Positions 1 to 6,065 of a stretch of 7,546 nt of DNA are shown in pieces. A model generated the notes under the pieces. The model did no database searches. It had not been told where the DNA came from and was given only the letters and a program-made list of their open reading frames with translations. Position numbers and translations under genes: made by a program. How positions within the stretch are numbered: position 1 is the stretch's first letter; every line of letters starts with the position of its first letter. This DNA is from Kosmotogaceae bacterium UBA1373 (GTDB lineage Bacteria > Thermotogota > Thermotogae > Petrotogales > Kosmotogaceae), in NCBI GenBank assembly GCA_002305955.1, contig DBRH01000049.1:1-7546 (forward strand), given 5' to 3'.

Positions 1-102
1 CTTCAGACTCCCCAGTGGGCTTTATACATACTATGGTCCATGCTGGTCTTCATGATCGTATTCACCCTGATCGTTGCGATCGTTTCAAGGAAGAAGGTAT
101 GA
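1..102 (+). CDS. C-terminal fragment of a membrane protein
   Basis: Frame 1 is open from the window edge to a TGA at 100-102 and encodes 33 residues beginning LQTPQWALYILW and ending IVSRKKV. About residues 8 to 28 form one strongly hydrophobic stretch, followed by a basic SRKK tail, so this looks like the last transmembrane helix of a membrane protein with a cytoplasmic C-terminus (positive-inside rule). Most of the gene lies outside the window, and the fragment is too short to assign a family; a transporter or a small membrane subunit are both possible. Its last 18 bases overlap the 3' end of the convergent flavin reductase-like gene on the other strand. Confidence 0.6.
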   Translation, partial: LQTPQWALYILWSMLVFMIVFTLIVAIVSRKKV

Positions 103-588
103 GTCGGTTATCTCTCCCATAACGAGAGAATGGTACGAGTTGTCCCCGTAGAAAGCGCTCGCGATGCTTTCGTTCAGTGCCAGCGGAGTTATGGCCTCTC
201 TGGAGACGATCCTGCATTCCAGAACCGCGTCGGCCTCCCTCACGAACATCACCGAAGTTGTAAGACCTTCCGAGGGCGTAAGCCCGGTCTCTTTGAACTT
301 ATCGAAGTATCTGCCGCTCCGGGTTCCGCAGAAGGTCAGCGCATCCTTCCACTGTTCGGACATGAAGTTAACGGAAAAAACGTCGCTCTTTCTGAAAAAA
401 TTGTGCGTGTATCTACTGGGCCTCACCATGGCGATGAAGACCGGGCGGTTCCAGGTGTAGCCTATGAAGCCCCAGGCGACGGTCATCAGGTTTCGTTCCA
501 CCCCGTCGGTGACTCCGAGCAGAACCCTACCCTCTTTCAAAGACTTCAGAAGCTCGTAAGAGTGTTCTGGAAATTTGAACTCCGTCAT
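85..588 (-). CDS. Flavin reductase-like (FMN-binding) domain protein
   Basis: This 167-residue protein matches the flavin reductase-like/flavoredoxin split-barrel family, whose members bind FMN and reduce it or use it for electron transfer in the cytoplasm. What I see: a GVTDG strand near residue 25, then N33-L-M-T-V-A-W-G (33-40), G43 and W46-N-R-P (46-49), and R56-P-S-R-Y-T-H-N-F (56-64); this pattern is typical of the family's FMN phosphate and isoalloxazine contacts. The reading frame is open for 39 more codons upstream, but that extension runs back into the peroxiredoxin gene, and the family starts near MTEFKFPEHS. I therefore chose the ATG at 588, which has GAGGT about 10 bases upstream. 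The gene lies 47 bases downstream of the peroxiredoxin gene on the same strand. The physiological substrate cannot be read from the sequence. Confidence 0.82.
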   Translation of the reverse strand: MTEFKFPEHSYELLKSLKEGRVLLGVTDGVERNLMTVAWGFIGYTWNRPVFIAMVRPSRYTHNFFRKSDVFSVNFMSEQWKDALTFCGTRSGRYFDKFKETGLTPSEGLTTSVMFVREADAVLECRIVSREAITPLALNESIASAFYGDNSYHSLVMGEITDSYLLP

Positions 589-620
589 AATAAACCTACC
601 TCGCTTTCTTTTTAAAACAC

Positions 621-635
621 CGGGATCGCTCCCCG
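621..635 (-). other. Weak intergenic hairpin between peroxiredoxin and flavin reductase genes
   Basis: Read on the minus strand, CGGGG-AGCGA-TCCCG forms a five-pair stem with one G.U pair and a five-base loop, starting directly after the peroxiredoxin stop codon and followed by GTGTTTT. It could be a weak, partial terminator or a processing site that lowers expression of the downstream flavin reductase gene. The stem is short and the U run has only four bases, so read-through is expected. Confidence 0.35.
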
Positions 636-1103
636 TCAAATCTTTTCCAGTCTGTCGCTTATCTCGTTGTAATTGGGTTCTATCTTCGGATCGTCCGAAA
701 CCCACGAATACACTATCTTGCCTTCCCTGTCGATTATGAAAACGGCCCTCTTGGCGACTGACAGTCCCCTGACGCCGGCGAAATCTTCGTGAACTCCGCC
801 GTATTTTCTGGAGATCTCTCCGCCAGGGTCGGAAAGCAGCGGGAAGGAAAGCGAGTTCTGGTCTTTGAAAGCCCTGTTGGCAAAGGGACCATCGACACTT
901 ATGCCGATCACCTGCGCGTCCAGCCTCTCGAAGTTCGCCAGAGAGTCTCTGAACGTGCAGAGCTCTTTCTGACAGACACTTGTAAAGGCACCGGGGTAGA
1001 ACACTAGCACTATCTTTTTGCCGAAGAGAGAGCTGAGCCTGTAAGTCTTCAAATCAGTACCGTAGAGTGAAAAGTCAACGGCTCTTTCGCCTTTGAGTAA
1101 CAT
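636..1103 (-). CDS. Peroxiredoxin, Bcp/AhpE-like (AhpC/TSA family)
   Basis: The 155-residue product is a thioredoxin-fold peroxiredoxin that would reduce hydrogen peroxide or organic hydroperoxides in the cytoplasm. The active-site signature P37-G-A-F-T41-S-V-C44 is complete, with C44 as the peroxidatic cysteine, and R119 (AKRAVFIID) is in the position of the conserved catalytic arginine. A second cysteine, C49, lies five residues after C44, as in the Bcp group, where it can act as resolving cysteine; many AhpE-like one-Cys enzymes also carry a Cys here, so the mechanism is open. Length is normal. An upstream in-frame GTG at 1112 is rejected because it lies inside the Shine-Dalgarno sequence. 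It is the first gene of a probable two-gene unit with the flavin reductase-like gene, a plausible but unproven source of reducing power. Confidence 0.9.
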   Translation of the reverse strand: MLLKGERAVDFSLYGTDLKTYRLSSLFGKKIVLVFYPGAFTSVCQKELCTFRDSLANFERLDAQVIGISVDGPFANRAFKDQNSLSFPLLSDPGGEISRKYGGVHEDFAGVRGLSVAKRAVFIIDREGKIVYSWVSDDPKIEPNYNEISDRLEKI

Positions 1104-1110
1104 ATTCCGC

Positions 1111-1117
1111 ACCTCCT
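1111..1117 (-). promoter_or_regulatory. Ribosome binding site deciding the peroxiredoxin start
   Basis: AGGAGGT on the minus strand lies seven bases upstream of the ATG at 1103. The in-frame GTG at 1112-1110 overlaps the end of this element and cannot be served by it, so the ATG is the better start. Confidence 0.8.
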
Positions 1118-1144
1118 GAATACCGTCTGTATTTGTCTAGGTTA

Positions 1145-1173
1145 ATTCTAGCAGATGCGGAGAGGATTTCGCA
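1145..1173 (-). promoter_or_regulatory. Possible promoter of the peroxiredoxin operon
   Basis: A TAGAAT -10-like hexamer (1150-1145 on the minus strand) sits between the end of the SRP RNA and the peroxiredoxin start and would give a leader of roughly 35 bases. The -35 position at 17-base spacing, TGCGAA, is a poor match. Transcription could alternatively enter by read-through from the SRP RNA gene. Confidence 0.35.
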
Positions 1174-1191
1174 GAAAAAGAAACACCATGC
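1172..1191 (-). terminator. Terminal helix and U-rich tract ending SRP RNA
   Basis: On the minus strand GCATGGTGT (1191-1183), the 3' half of the perfect nine-pair closing helix of the SRP RNA, runs straight into TTTCTTTTTCTG. A U-rich tract directly after a stable stem could act as an intrinsic terminator or as a 3' processing signal, but the stem partner is 250 bases away, so efficiency is uncertain. Confidence 0.45.
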
Positions 1192-1450
1192 ATCCCTCTT
1201 CGACAGTGCCGACCTGGCCGTACCTACCATCCAGCTCAGACTGAGCGCCCCCACGGCACACGAGAGTGCCCGCTTATGGCTGCTTCCTCCCGGACCTGAC
1301 CAGGTTCGCAAGTTCCCGTTGCGCAGGACTCAATCCTCAACACCTTCAGATAGACCGACACCAAACCGACAAAGCCTGGGAAGGCCTTCGGCCCCGCGTA
1401 TGGCGGATCTCGGGTACAGGGAACCGCCAGCTCCCCGCCTAGCATGGTGT
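1183..1450 (-). ncRNA. ffs: Signal recognition particle RNA, large bacterial type (4.5S/6S-like)
   Basis: On the minus strand this stretch reads as SRP RNA, the scaffold that binds Ffh and targets nascent membrane proteins to the membrane through FtsY. The S-domain core near 1303-1272 contains GGTCAGGTCC, a GGGA (GNRA-type) tetraloop and GGAAGCAGCCATAAGC, the Ffh-binding hallmark. The 5' part has GGCGGGGAG, CCCTGTACCCGAGATCCGC and GGGGCCGAA, which match the Alu-like domain of the long Bacillus/Thermotoga-type RNA, and GAGTCCTGCGCAACGGGAA matches the conserved central segment. The 5' end ACACCATGC (1450-1442) and the 3' end GCATGGTGT (1191-1183) are exact reverse complements and form the closing helix, which gives about 268 nucleotides. 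The ends are inferred from this helix and from the promoter. Short ORFs crossing this segment are not genes. Confidence 0.96.
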
Positions 1451-1456
1451 AAATAC

Positions 1457-1485
1457 ATTATATATTCTGTCGGGCCAGCTTTCAA
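1457..1485 (-). promoter_or_regulatory. Sigma-70 promoter of the SRP RNA gene
   Basis: On the minus strand TTGAAA (1485-1480) and a perfect TATAAT (1462-1457) are separated by exactly 17 bases, and the inferred RNA 5' end at 1450 is seven bases beyond the -10 box. This is the strongest promoter in the window, as expected for a constitutive structural RNA. The -35 box begins only eight bases after the PurH-like stop codon, with no terminator in between. Confidence 0.88.
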
Positions 1486-1492
1486 GTGCTCA

Positions 1493-2917
1493 TCAATTGT
1501 TTAATCTGGTGAAGTCGTAACCGAGCTGGACTATCGCATCTCTGGAATAGCTCCTCTTTGTCGCCGGTAGAATGATCTTCCAGACTCCTGCCCCGATCAA
1601 CTTATCGATGAGATCATCGTCAAGATCCTGGTTGGAGGCGAACGTGGAACCCTTTAGATCGTATTTGGAAAAATCCAGTTCGTTCAACTCTTTGAAGCTG
1701 AGCCCGCCCTTCAGGAGGAGACTCTCCCCATCCCTGAAAACGGAGACGTTGTTGGCCCGGTTCACGCGAGAGCAGAAAAGCGCGAGTTTCTCGTCGGGTT
1801 GAAGGTCGAGGATACTCATTTTGAAGGACTCCTCCTTGACGAAGTAATTCCCGAAACCGGAATATGCCTCCCCCGACAGAGAAACGGCCTCTCTCTCCGG
1901 TATGGTCAGTACCATCACGTCGTTCATTCGAGCGGTCCTTATGGCTTCCAGATCGAAAACGCCTCCGAAGGCCTCCACGCCGCGCTCGCGAAGGGCGACC
2001 ATCAGCTCGTCGCTTATCGCGTAGGTCGAGGCGAACATAGTGTCCGGTCCCCCGAAATTCAGCTCGCCCGGCACCATCGCGGACGATACCTTCGTGATCT
2101 TCCCCTTGTCCAGAAAGACCGATATATTGTCTGTGTAGTAATAGAGCTCCATGAAGACGTTTATATTTCTCAGCTGAGACTTCTTCAACCCGACCGAAGG
2201 GTTGCCGATCTGTACCTCGTCGAGCAGCCCCGGCTCGACGGAAAGCTTCAGCAGATTGGCCTTCTGCGAAGGGTTGTCGCCGTAAAGCAGGGGCATTATA
2301 TGCTCCATTATCGTATAGTCGTACTTCTCGGAGGCGAATATCTGCGAGAGCGCCCTGTGAATGGAAGATACGTAAAGCATCACCGAATAGATGGCCTTGA
2401 GCGCGTATCTGCGTCTCTTCAAAAGCAGCACGTCGCCGCAGAACTCGAGGCTCTCTATTATCTCGTCGTAATCGCCGCGATCGGAGATCGCCACAACGTC
2501 CCTGTGATTCTTAGCGGCCGCCATAAGCAAGGCCGGGCCGCTGACATCTATCTCTTTGGAAAGGTTCGACTCCTCGGGCGACTCCTCGACGGCAAGATCG
2601 AAGGGCTTCAGGTTCACCACGACCATATCGAAAGGGAGAATACCGTTGCTCTCCATCTCTCCCTGGTGGATCTTCGAATCCTGAATCGCCAGGACCCCAC
2701 CGATCACTTTTGGATGCAAAGACTTCAACCTGCCATCGAAAACTGGTGGGAAACCTGTGTAATCGCCAACTTTGGACACTCTGACCCCGAAAGAATCCAG
2801 GTACTCGGCCGTGTGATCGGTCGCGACTATCTCCACACCGTTCTTCGCCAGATACCGGCCGAGCTTCTCTATGTCAGTCTTATCGTGAACGCTTATGAAT
2901 GCGCGCTTTATGTTCAC
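1493..2917 (-). CDS. Divergent PurH-like protein (IMP cyclohydrolase / AICAR transformylase family)
   Basis: The 474-residue product has the two-domain layout and roughly the length of PurH, which formylates AICAR and closes the ring to IMP. The N-terminal MGS-like domain (about 1-195) keeps S9, D12-K13-T14, TGFPPVFDGR63-L-K65-S66-LHPK, and D124 with A133-A-A-K-N-H138. Several signature positions have changed: the usual SVSDKTG is SVHDKTD, the phosphate-loop GGTA is DHTA (34-37), and NLYPF is NLKPF. The C-terminal domain keeps YGDNPSQK (212-219) and AFGGVF (316-321). I cannot find the KHxxPxG catalytic motif; the equivalent stretch is near 277-290. The DAFFPF motif and the C-terminal histidine are also missing. 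It may be a paralogue with altered or reduced activity. The start is a GTG with GGAGGT eight bases upstream. No other purine gene is adjacent. Confidence 0.75.
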   Translation of the reverse strand: MNIKRAFISVHDKTDIEKLGRYLAKNGVEIVATDHTAEYLDSFGVRVSKVGDYTGFPPVFDGRLKSLHPKVIGGVLAIQDSKIHQGEMESNGILPFDMVVVNLKPFDLAVEESPEESNLSKEIDVSGPALLMAAAKNHRDVVAISDRGDYDEIIESLEFCGDVLLLKRRRYALKAIYSVMLYVSSIHRALSQIFASEKYDYTIMEHIMPLLYGDNPSQKANLLKLSVEPGLLDEVQIGNPSVGLKKSQLRNINVFMELYYYTDNISVFLDKGKITKVSSAMVPGELNFGGPDTMFASTYAISDELMVALRERGVEAFGGVFDLEAIRTARMNDVMVLTIPEREAVSLSGEAYSGFGNYFVKEESFKMSILDLQPDEKLALFCSRVNRANNVSVFRDGESLLLKGGLSFKELNELDFSKYDLKGSTFASNQDLDDDLIDKLIGAGVWKIILPATKRSYSRDAIVQLGYDFTRLNN

Positions 2918-2961
2918 TCCTCGACACCTCCATCGAAATTTTCCAGATGAGACAAGTTTAC

Positions 2962-2991
2962 ATCATATTTCCCGTAGAACTTTCATGTTCG
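2962..2991 (-). promoter_or_regulatory. Possible promoter of the PurH-like gene
   Basis: TATGAT (2967-2962 on the minus strand) is a fair -10 box about 45 bases upstream of the GTG start. With an 18-base spacer the -35 hexamer would be CGAACA, which matches the consensus only in its last three bases. The placement is tentative. Confidence 0.35.
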
Positions 2992-2995
2992 CTTA

Positions 2996-3024
2996 TTTCG
3001 CCGTTAGCTTAATACTACTATACT
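2996..3024 (+). promoter_or_regulatory. Probable promoter of glnA
   Basis: TATACT at 3019-3024 is a good -10 box and would start transcription near 3031, giving a leader of about 38 bases. The -35 region at 17-base spacing (TTTCGC, 2996-3001) is weak, which would fit a promoter helped by an activator or one regulated by nitrogen, though no regulator site can be named. It lies back to back with the tentative promoter of the divergent PurH-like gene. Confidence 0.5.
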
Positions 3025-3034
3025 GAAGTATCTC

Positions 3035-3054
3035 ATACCCACCGGGCCGGGTAT
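3035..3054 (+). promoter_or_regulatory. Inverted repeat / hairpin in the glnA leader
   Basis: ATACCC (3035-3040) and GGGTAT (3049-3054) are perfect reverse complements around an eight-base GC-rich loop, ACCGGGCC. The element lies between the proposed transcription start and the purine-rich ribosome binding site (AAGGGGGG, 3057-3064). It could be a protein-binding site or an mRNA hairpin that affects translation start; it is not a terminator, as no U run follows. Confidence 0.45.
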
Positions 3055-3068
3055 ATAAGGGGGGAACA

Positions 3069-4394
3069 ATGACTGTCGAGAAATTGATTCAGGAGGCAAA
3101 GTCGGGAGAAATCAAATTCGTAAGGCTTCAGATAACCGATATAAACGGTATGCTGAAGAACGTGGAAGTTCCATCGAAAATGCTCCCGCAGATTCTGGAA
3201 AAGGGCGCGATGTTCGACGGCTCCTCGATAGACGGATTCGTCCGGATCGAAGAGTCGGACATGTACCTCAAACCCGACGTAAACACCTACGCAACGCTTC
3301 CCTGGGACGGAAACCAGGGAAAGACCGTCCGGTTGATCTGCGACGTCTTCAAACCCGACGGATCGCCCTTCGAAGGCGATCCCAGATACGTTCTCAAAAA
3401 GGTAATCGAAAGGGCTTCGAAACTCGGCTATGAGGCCTTCGCCGGTCCCGAGCCCGAGTTTTTCATCATCAAAAGAGAAAAAGATTGTGTCGGACCCAAC
3501 GGCAGATTTCTGGACATGGGGAGTTACTTCGATCTCCTTCCGGTAGACGGCGGAGAGGAAGTGAGGAAAAAGATCGTTCTCTCTCTGCAAGAGATGGGCT
3601 TCGAAGTCGAGGCGGCCCACCACGAAGTGGCGCCCTCCCAGCACGAGATCGATTTCAGGTACACGGATATACTGAAGACGGCCGACAACATACAGACTTT
3701 CAAATGGGTGGTGAAGACGATATCCATAGTCAACGGCCTTCACGCCACCTTCATGCCCAAACCCTTCGAGGGCGTCGCCGGCTCGGGGATGCACGTCCAC
3801 CTCAGCCTCTTCTCGAAAGGGAGAAACGCCTTCTACGACCCCGAAAGCGAGCACGGGCTGAGCGAGGTGGCCCTGAACTTCATAGGCGGAATAATCGCCC
3901 ACGCAAAAGAGATCACCGCGATAACCAACCCTACCATCAACAGCTACAAGCGACTTCTCCCCGGTTTCGAGGCCCCCGTAAACATATCCTGGGCCCTCGG
4001 AAACAGGAGCGCGATGATCAGGATACCCAGCGCCAGAGAAGAGGCCACCAGACTAGAGTTCAGAAGCCCCGATCCTACCTGCAATCCCTATCTGGCCCTG
4101 GCGCTGGCACTGGCGGCCGGACTGGACGGAATAGAGAACAAGATCACACCGCCCAACCCTGTCGATGAAAACATATTCGACATGAAAGGCTCCAGAAAGA
4201 AACAGCTCATGATAGACAACCTTCCCCAGAGCCTCTGGCACGCCCTCGAATACACAAAGGTCAGCGAATTCGTGAAAGCGGTTCTCGGCCAGCACATCTT
4301 TAGCACCTTCATAAGGGCCAGAGAGAGCGACTGGAGCGAATTCGGCGCGGCCGTCACCAGCTGGGAAGTTAAAAAATACATGGACCTCTACTGA
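3069..4394 (+). CDS. glnA: Glutamine synthetase type I-alpha
   Basis: The 441-residue enzyme condenses glutamate and ammonia to glutamine using ATP and would act as a cytoplasmic dodecamer. The N-terminal beta-grasp domain carries F49-D-G-S-S-I-D-G-F; R59 corresponds to the arginine that mediates glutamine feedback inhibition in Bacillus subtilis GlnA. The catalytic domain shows GPEPEFF with metal-binding glutamates, HHEVAPSQHE, AGSGMHVHLS with the catalytic metal-site histidine, NPTINSYKRL, NRSAMIRIP and RLEFRSPDPTCNPY. The length, and the lack of the insertion and the tyrosine adenylylation segment of the beta subtype, place it in GSI-alpha, so control is expected to be by feedback and transcription rather than by adenylylation. 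AAGGGGGG precedes the ATG. It is a single-gene unit, divergent from the PurH-like gene and closed by a strong terminator. Confidence 0.98.
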   Translation: MTVEKLIQEAKSGEIKFVRLQITDINGMLKNVEVPSKMLPQILEKGAMFDGSSIDGFVRIEESDMYLKPDVNTYATLPWDGNQGKTVRLICDVFKPDGSPFEGDPRYVLKKVIERASKLGYEAFAGPEPEFFIIKREKDCVGPNGRFLDMGSYFDLLPVDGGEEVRKKIVLSLQEMGFEVEAAHHEVAPSQHEIDFRYTDILKTADNIQTFKWVVKTISIVNGLHATFMPKPFEGVAGSGMHVHLSLFSKGRNAFYDPESEHGLSEVALNFIGGIIAHAKEITAITNPTINSYKRLLPGFEAPVNISWALGNRSAMIRIPSAREEATRLEFRSPDPTCNPYLALALALAAGLDGIENKITPPNPVDENIFDMKGSRKKQLMIDNLPQSLWHALEYTKVSEFVKAVLGQHIFSTFIRARESDWSEFGAAVTSWEVKKYMDLY

Positions 4395-4436
4395 AACCGG
4401 CCGTAAAAGAGCCCGACCGAATCATAGACTACCAGT

Positions 4437-4469
4437 AAAAAAGATGCCGGCAACTCCGGCATCTTTTTT
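4437..4469. terminator. Bidirectional intrinsic terminator between glnA and the tldD operon
   Basis: GATGCCGG (4443-4450), loop CAACT, and CCGGCATC (4456-4463) make a perfect eight-pair GC-rich stem, extended by six A on the left pairing with six T on the right. The T run follows the stem on either strand, so it can end glnA from the left (43 bases past its stop) and the tldD-tldE-fmdB transcript from the right (about 32 bases past the fmdB stop). Confidence 0.95.
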
Positions 4470-4500
4470 ATTACCGTTTCGAGATATGTATCGCAGTCTC

Positions 4501-4704
4501 TCAATGGCCGCAGCTGGAACAGCTTCCGCCGGAGCAGGAGCCGCAGCTCTCCGATCCGTTTGAGCAGCCGTAGCTGGATATATTGGTTATCTGTTTGACC
4601 AGAGCGCCTCCGCAACCGCCGCACGGGGGAACGGGCGCGCTCATTTTCAGCAAGAGACTTTCCTCTCGTCCGCATTTATCACAGACGAATCTGTACAAGG
4701 GCAA
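4501..4704 (-). CDS. FmdB-family small zinc-ribbon protein with Cys-rich tail
   Basis: The 67-residue product begins MPLYRFVCDKCG, the usual FmdB opening. C8-x-x-C11 and C28-x-x-C31 form a zinc ribbon. The tail from C47 is Gly/Ser/Cys-rich with C47, C54-x-x-C57 and C62-x-x-C65, ending in a histidine; such low-complexity Cys-rich tails are known in this family. FmdB proteins are named for a putative regulator of formamidase genes, but the general function is unsettled. The start is TTG at 4704: the GTG at 4713 in the same frame lies inside the GGAGGTG ribosome binding site, and translation from it would add MFS ahead of the conserved start. It is the last gene of the operon, 17 bases after the TldE stop. 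Confidence 0.85.
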   Translation of the reverse strand: MPLYRFVCDKCGREESLLLKMSAPVPPCGGCGGALVKQITNISSYGCSNGSESCGSCSGGSCSSCGH

Positions 4705-4710
4705 AGAAAA

Positions 4711-4717
4711 CACCTCC
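4711..4717 (-). promoter_or_regulatory. Ribosome binding site deciding the fmdB start
   Basis: GGAGGTG on the minus strand contains an in-frame GTG (4713-4711). With the Shine-Dalgarno as GGAGGT, a seven-base spacer leads to the TTG at 4704, which also gives the family-typical MPLY start. Confidence 0.7.
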
Positions 4718-4721
4718 AGAT

Positions 4722-6065
4722 CTATTCGGAAGCGACGTCTATCTCCGATACCATCACGGAGGGAGAGCTCACCCTGAAGATAGAGGGCATCGCATCGCTT
4801 CCAACTGCTACGATACTATTATAGACCTTCAAAATGCTGGAGGAAATAGTGAACTGCTCGACGGGATTGACGATCGAACCGTTCTTCACGTAAAACCCGC
4901 TCGCGCCAAGAGAGAACTCGCCGGATATAGGGTTGGCTCCCGAATGGAGGCCCGTGAGCTCGGTCACCACTATTCCCTCGTCCAGCTCTCCGACCAGCGT
5001 GTTGAAGCTCTTTTCCCCGGGCTTAACGACGGTGTTTATCATGGAGATCGAAGGCTTCGACCTGTAGCTGGACTTGATAGCGTTGCCGGTGGATTTGGTT
5101 CCGGCTTTGGCGGCCGTCTTCAGATCGTAAAGGAAGGTCTTCAGAAGGCCCTTCTCGACCAGCGTCTTCTTCACCGTCGGTACGCCCTCGTCGTCGAAGG
5201 GCCGGCTGTTCGGGCTGATCGGCAGGAGGGGATCGTCGTAAACGGTGAGCAGTTCCGAGGCGATCTTCGTACCTTCTTTGTCCGCGATTATGGAGAGCCC
5301 TTTTTGAACGTTCTCGGCCGAATACATACTCGTGAAGGTCGCGAAGAGCTGGCCGAACATATCGTTTCTGAACAGCACCCTGTACTTTCCGCTCTTGACC
5401 CTCCCGGCTCCGAGCTGGTCTATCGCCCTTTTCGAGGCCTCTTTGCCCAGCGCCGAAACGTCTATATCTCCGGGCTCTCTGGCGATCGTGAAGGTGAAGC
5501 CGGTCTTTTTCGAATTACCCTCGCCGGCGAGAGCCACGACGACGGCGACCCCGCCATCGGACGAGTAATGTCTGTCGAGCCCCAGCGTATTGACGATGAA
5601 AACCTCCGACCGGCTGTCTCCAAGCCGGCACGTGGGCGCCATGATTATCCTTTTGTCGTACTCGAGAGCGCTTCGCTCCAGCGCAATTACCCTCTCTATC
5701 TTCTCCTCGACCGGCTGGGCGGAAAAGGCGCCGCTGAAGCCTTCAAACAGCGGGTACTCTCCCGACCCGTCGTGGAGAAAGTACACGTCCTTGCCGCTCG
5801 CGATAGAGTAGTTTTCGAAGGCCTCGTCCACGATCATTGAGGCGGTCTCATCGGTAAGTTCCTCGGCGAAGGCCGCGCCGATCTTCCCCGATTTCAGGCC
5901 TCTGAAATAGACCCCAATAGAGGTGGCGTCGTTGTAGCTGTCTATCTCGCCTCTCAGCGAACTGAGCTGGAATTCGCTACCGCTGGAGTAGTAGATTTCG
6001 GCCTCGTCGAAACCCTTCTTTTTGGCCAGCGCAAATACAGTATCTTTGAATTTCTTCCACTCCAT
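4722..6065 (-). CDS. tldE: TldE/PmbA-type subunit of the TldD-TldE metalloprotease
   Basis: The 447-residue protein is a TldD/PmbA-family member. In Escherichia coli TldE (PmbA) pairs with TldD to degrade unfolded or leader peptides, for example in microcin B17 maturation and CcdA turnover. The family's N-terminal domain covers about residues 1-190. The C-terminal domain shows D291-D-E-G-V-P-T, SISMINTVV near 339-347, and TGLHSGANPISGEFSLGASGFYVKNG-type sequence at 371-396, all typical of the non-catalytic subunit. There is no HExxxH; the equivalent stretch near 233-256 reads RNDMFGQLFATF. Its ATG shares one base with the tldD stop (TGATG), indicating translational coupling, and GGGGGG lies eight bases upstream. 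The substrate cannot be told from the sequence; no precursor peptide gene is visible nearby. Confidence 0.93.
   Translation of the reverse strand: MEWKKFKDTVFALAKKKGFDEAEIYYSSGSEFQLSSLRGEIDSYNDATSIGVYFRGLKSGKIGAAFAEELTDETASMIVDEAFENYSIASGKDVYFLHDGSGEYPLFEGFSGAFSAQPVEEKIERVIALERSALEYDKRIIMAPTCRLGDSRSEVFIVNTLGLDRHYSSDGGVAVVVALAGEGNSKKTGFTFTIAREPGDIDVSALGKEASKRAIDQLGAGRVKSGKYRVLFRNDMFGQLFATFTSMYSAENVQKGLSIIADKEGTKIASELLTVYDDPLLPISPNSRPFDDEGVPTVKKTLVEKGLLKTFLYDLKTAAKAGTKSTGNAIKSSYRSKPSISMINTVVKPGEKSFNTLVGELDEGIVVTELTGLHSGANPISGEFSLGASGFYVKNGSIVNPVEQFTISSSILKVYNSIVAVGSDAMPSIFRVSSPSVMVSEIDVASE

Noticed and set aside
589..705. N-terminal extension of the flavin reductase-like protein
   Set aside because: The extension overlaps the end of the peroxiredoxin gene, is basic and low in similarity to the family, while an ATG with a ribosome binding site exists at 588.
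1133..1504. Plus-strand open frame of 123 codons, with minus-strand frames at 1075-1311 and 1236-1445
   Set aside because: They run through the SRP RNA gene, are of odd composition and lack conserved domains.
1799..2950. Long plus-strand open frame antisense to the PurH-like gene
   Set aside because: It follows the codon phase of the minus-strand gene, gives an Arg/His/Leu-rich product without recognisable motifs, and its opposite strand encodes a clear PurH-family protein.
3033..3902. Minus-strand open frame antisense to glnA
   Set aside because: It is a shadow of the strongly conserved glutamine synthetase; the product shows no family features and there is no fitting ribosome binding site.
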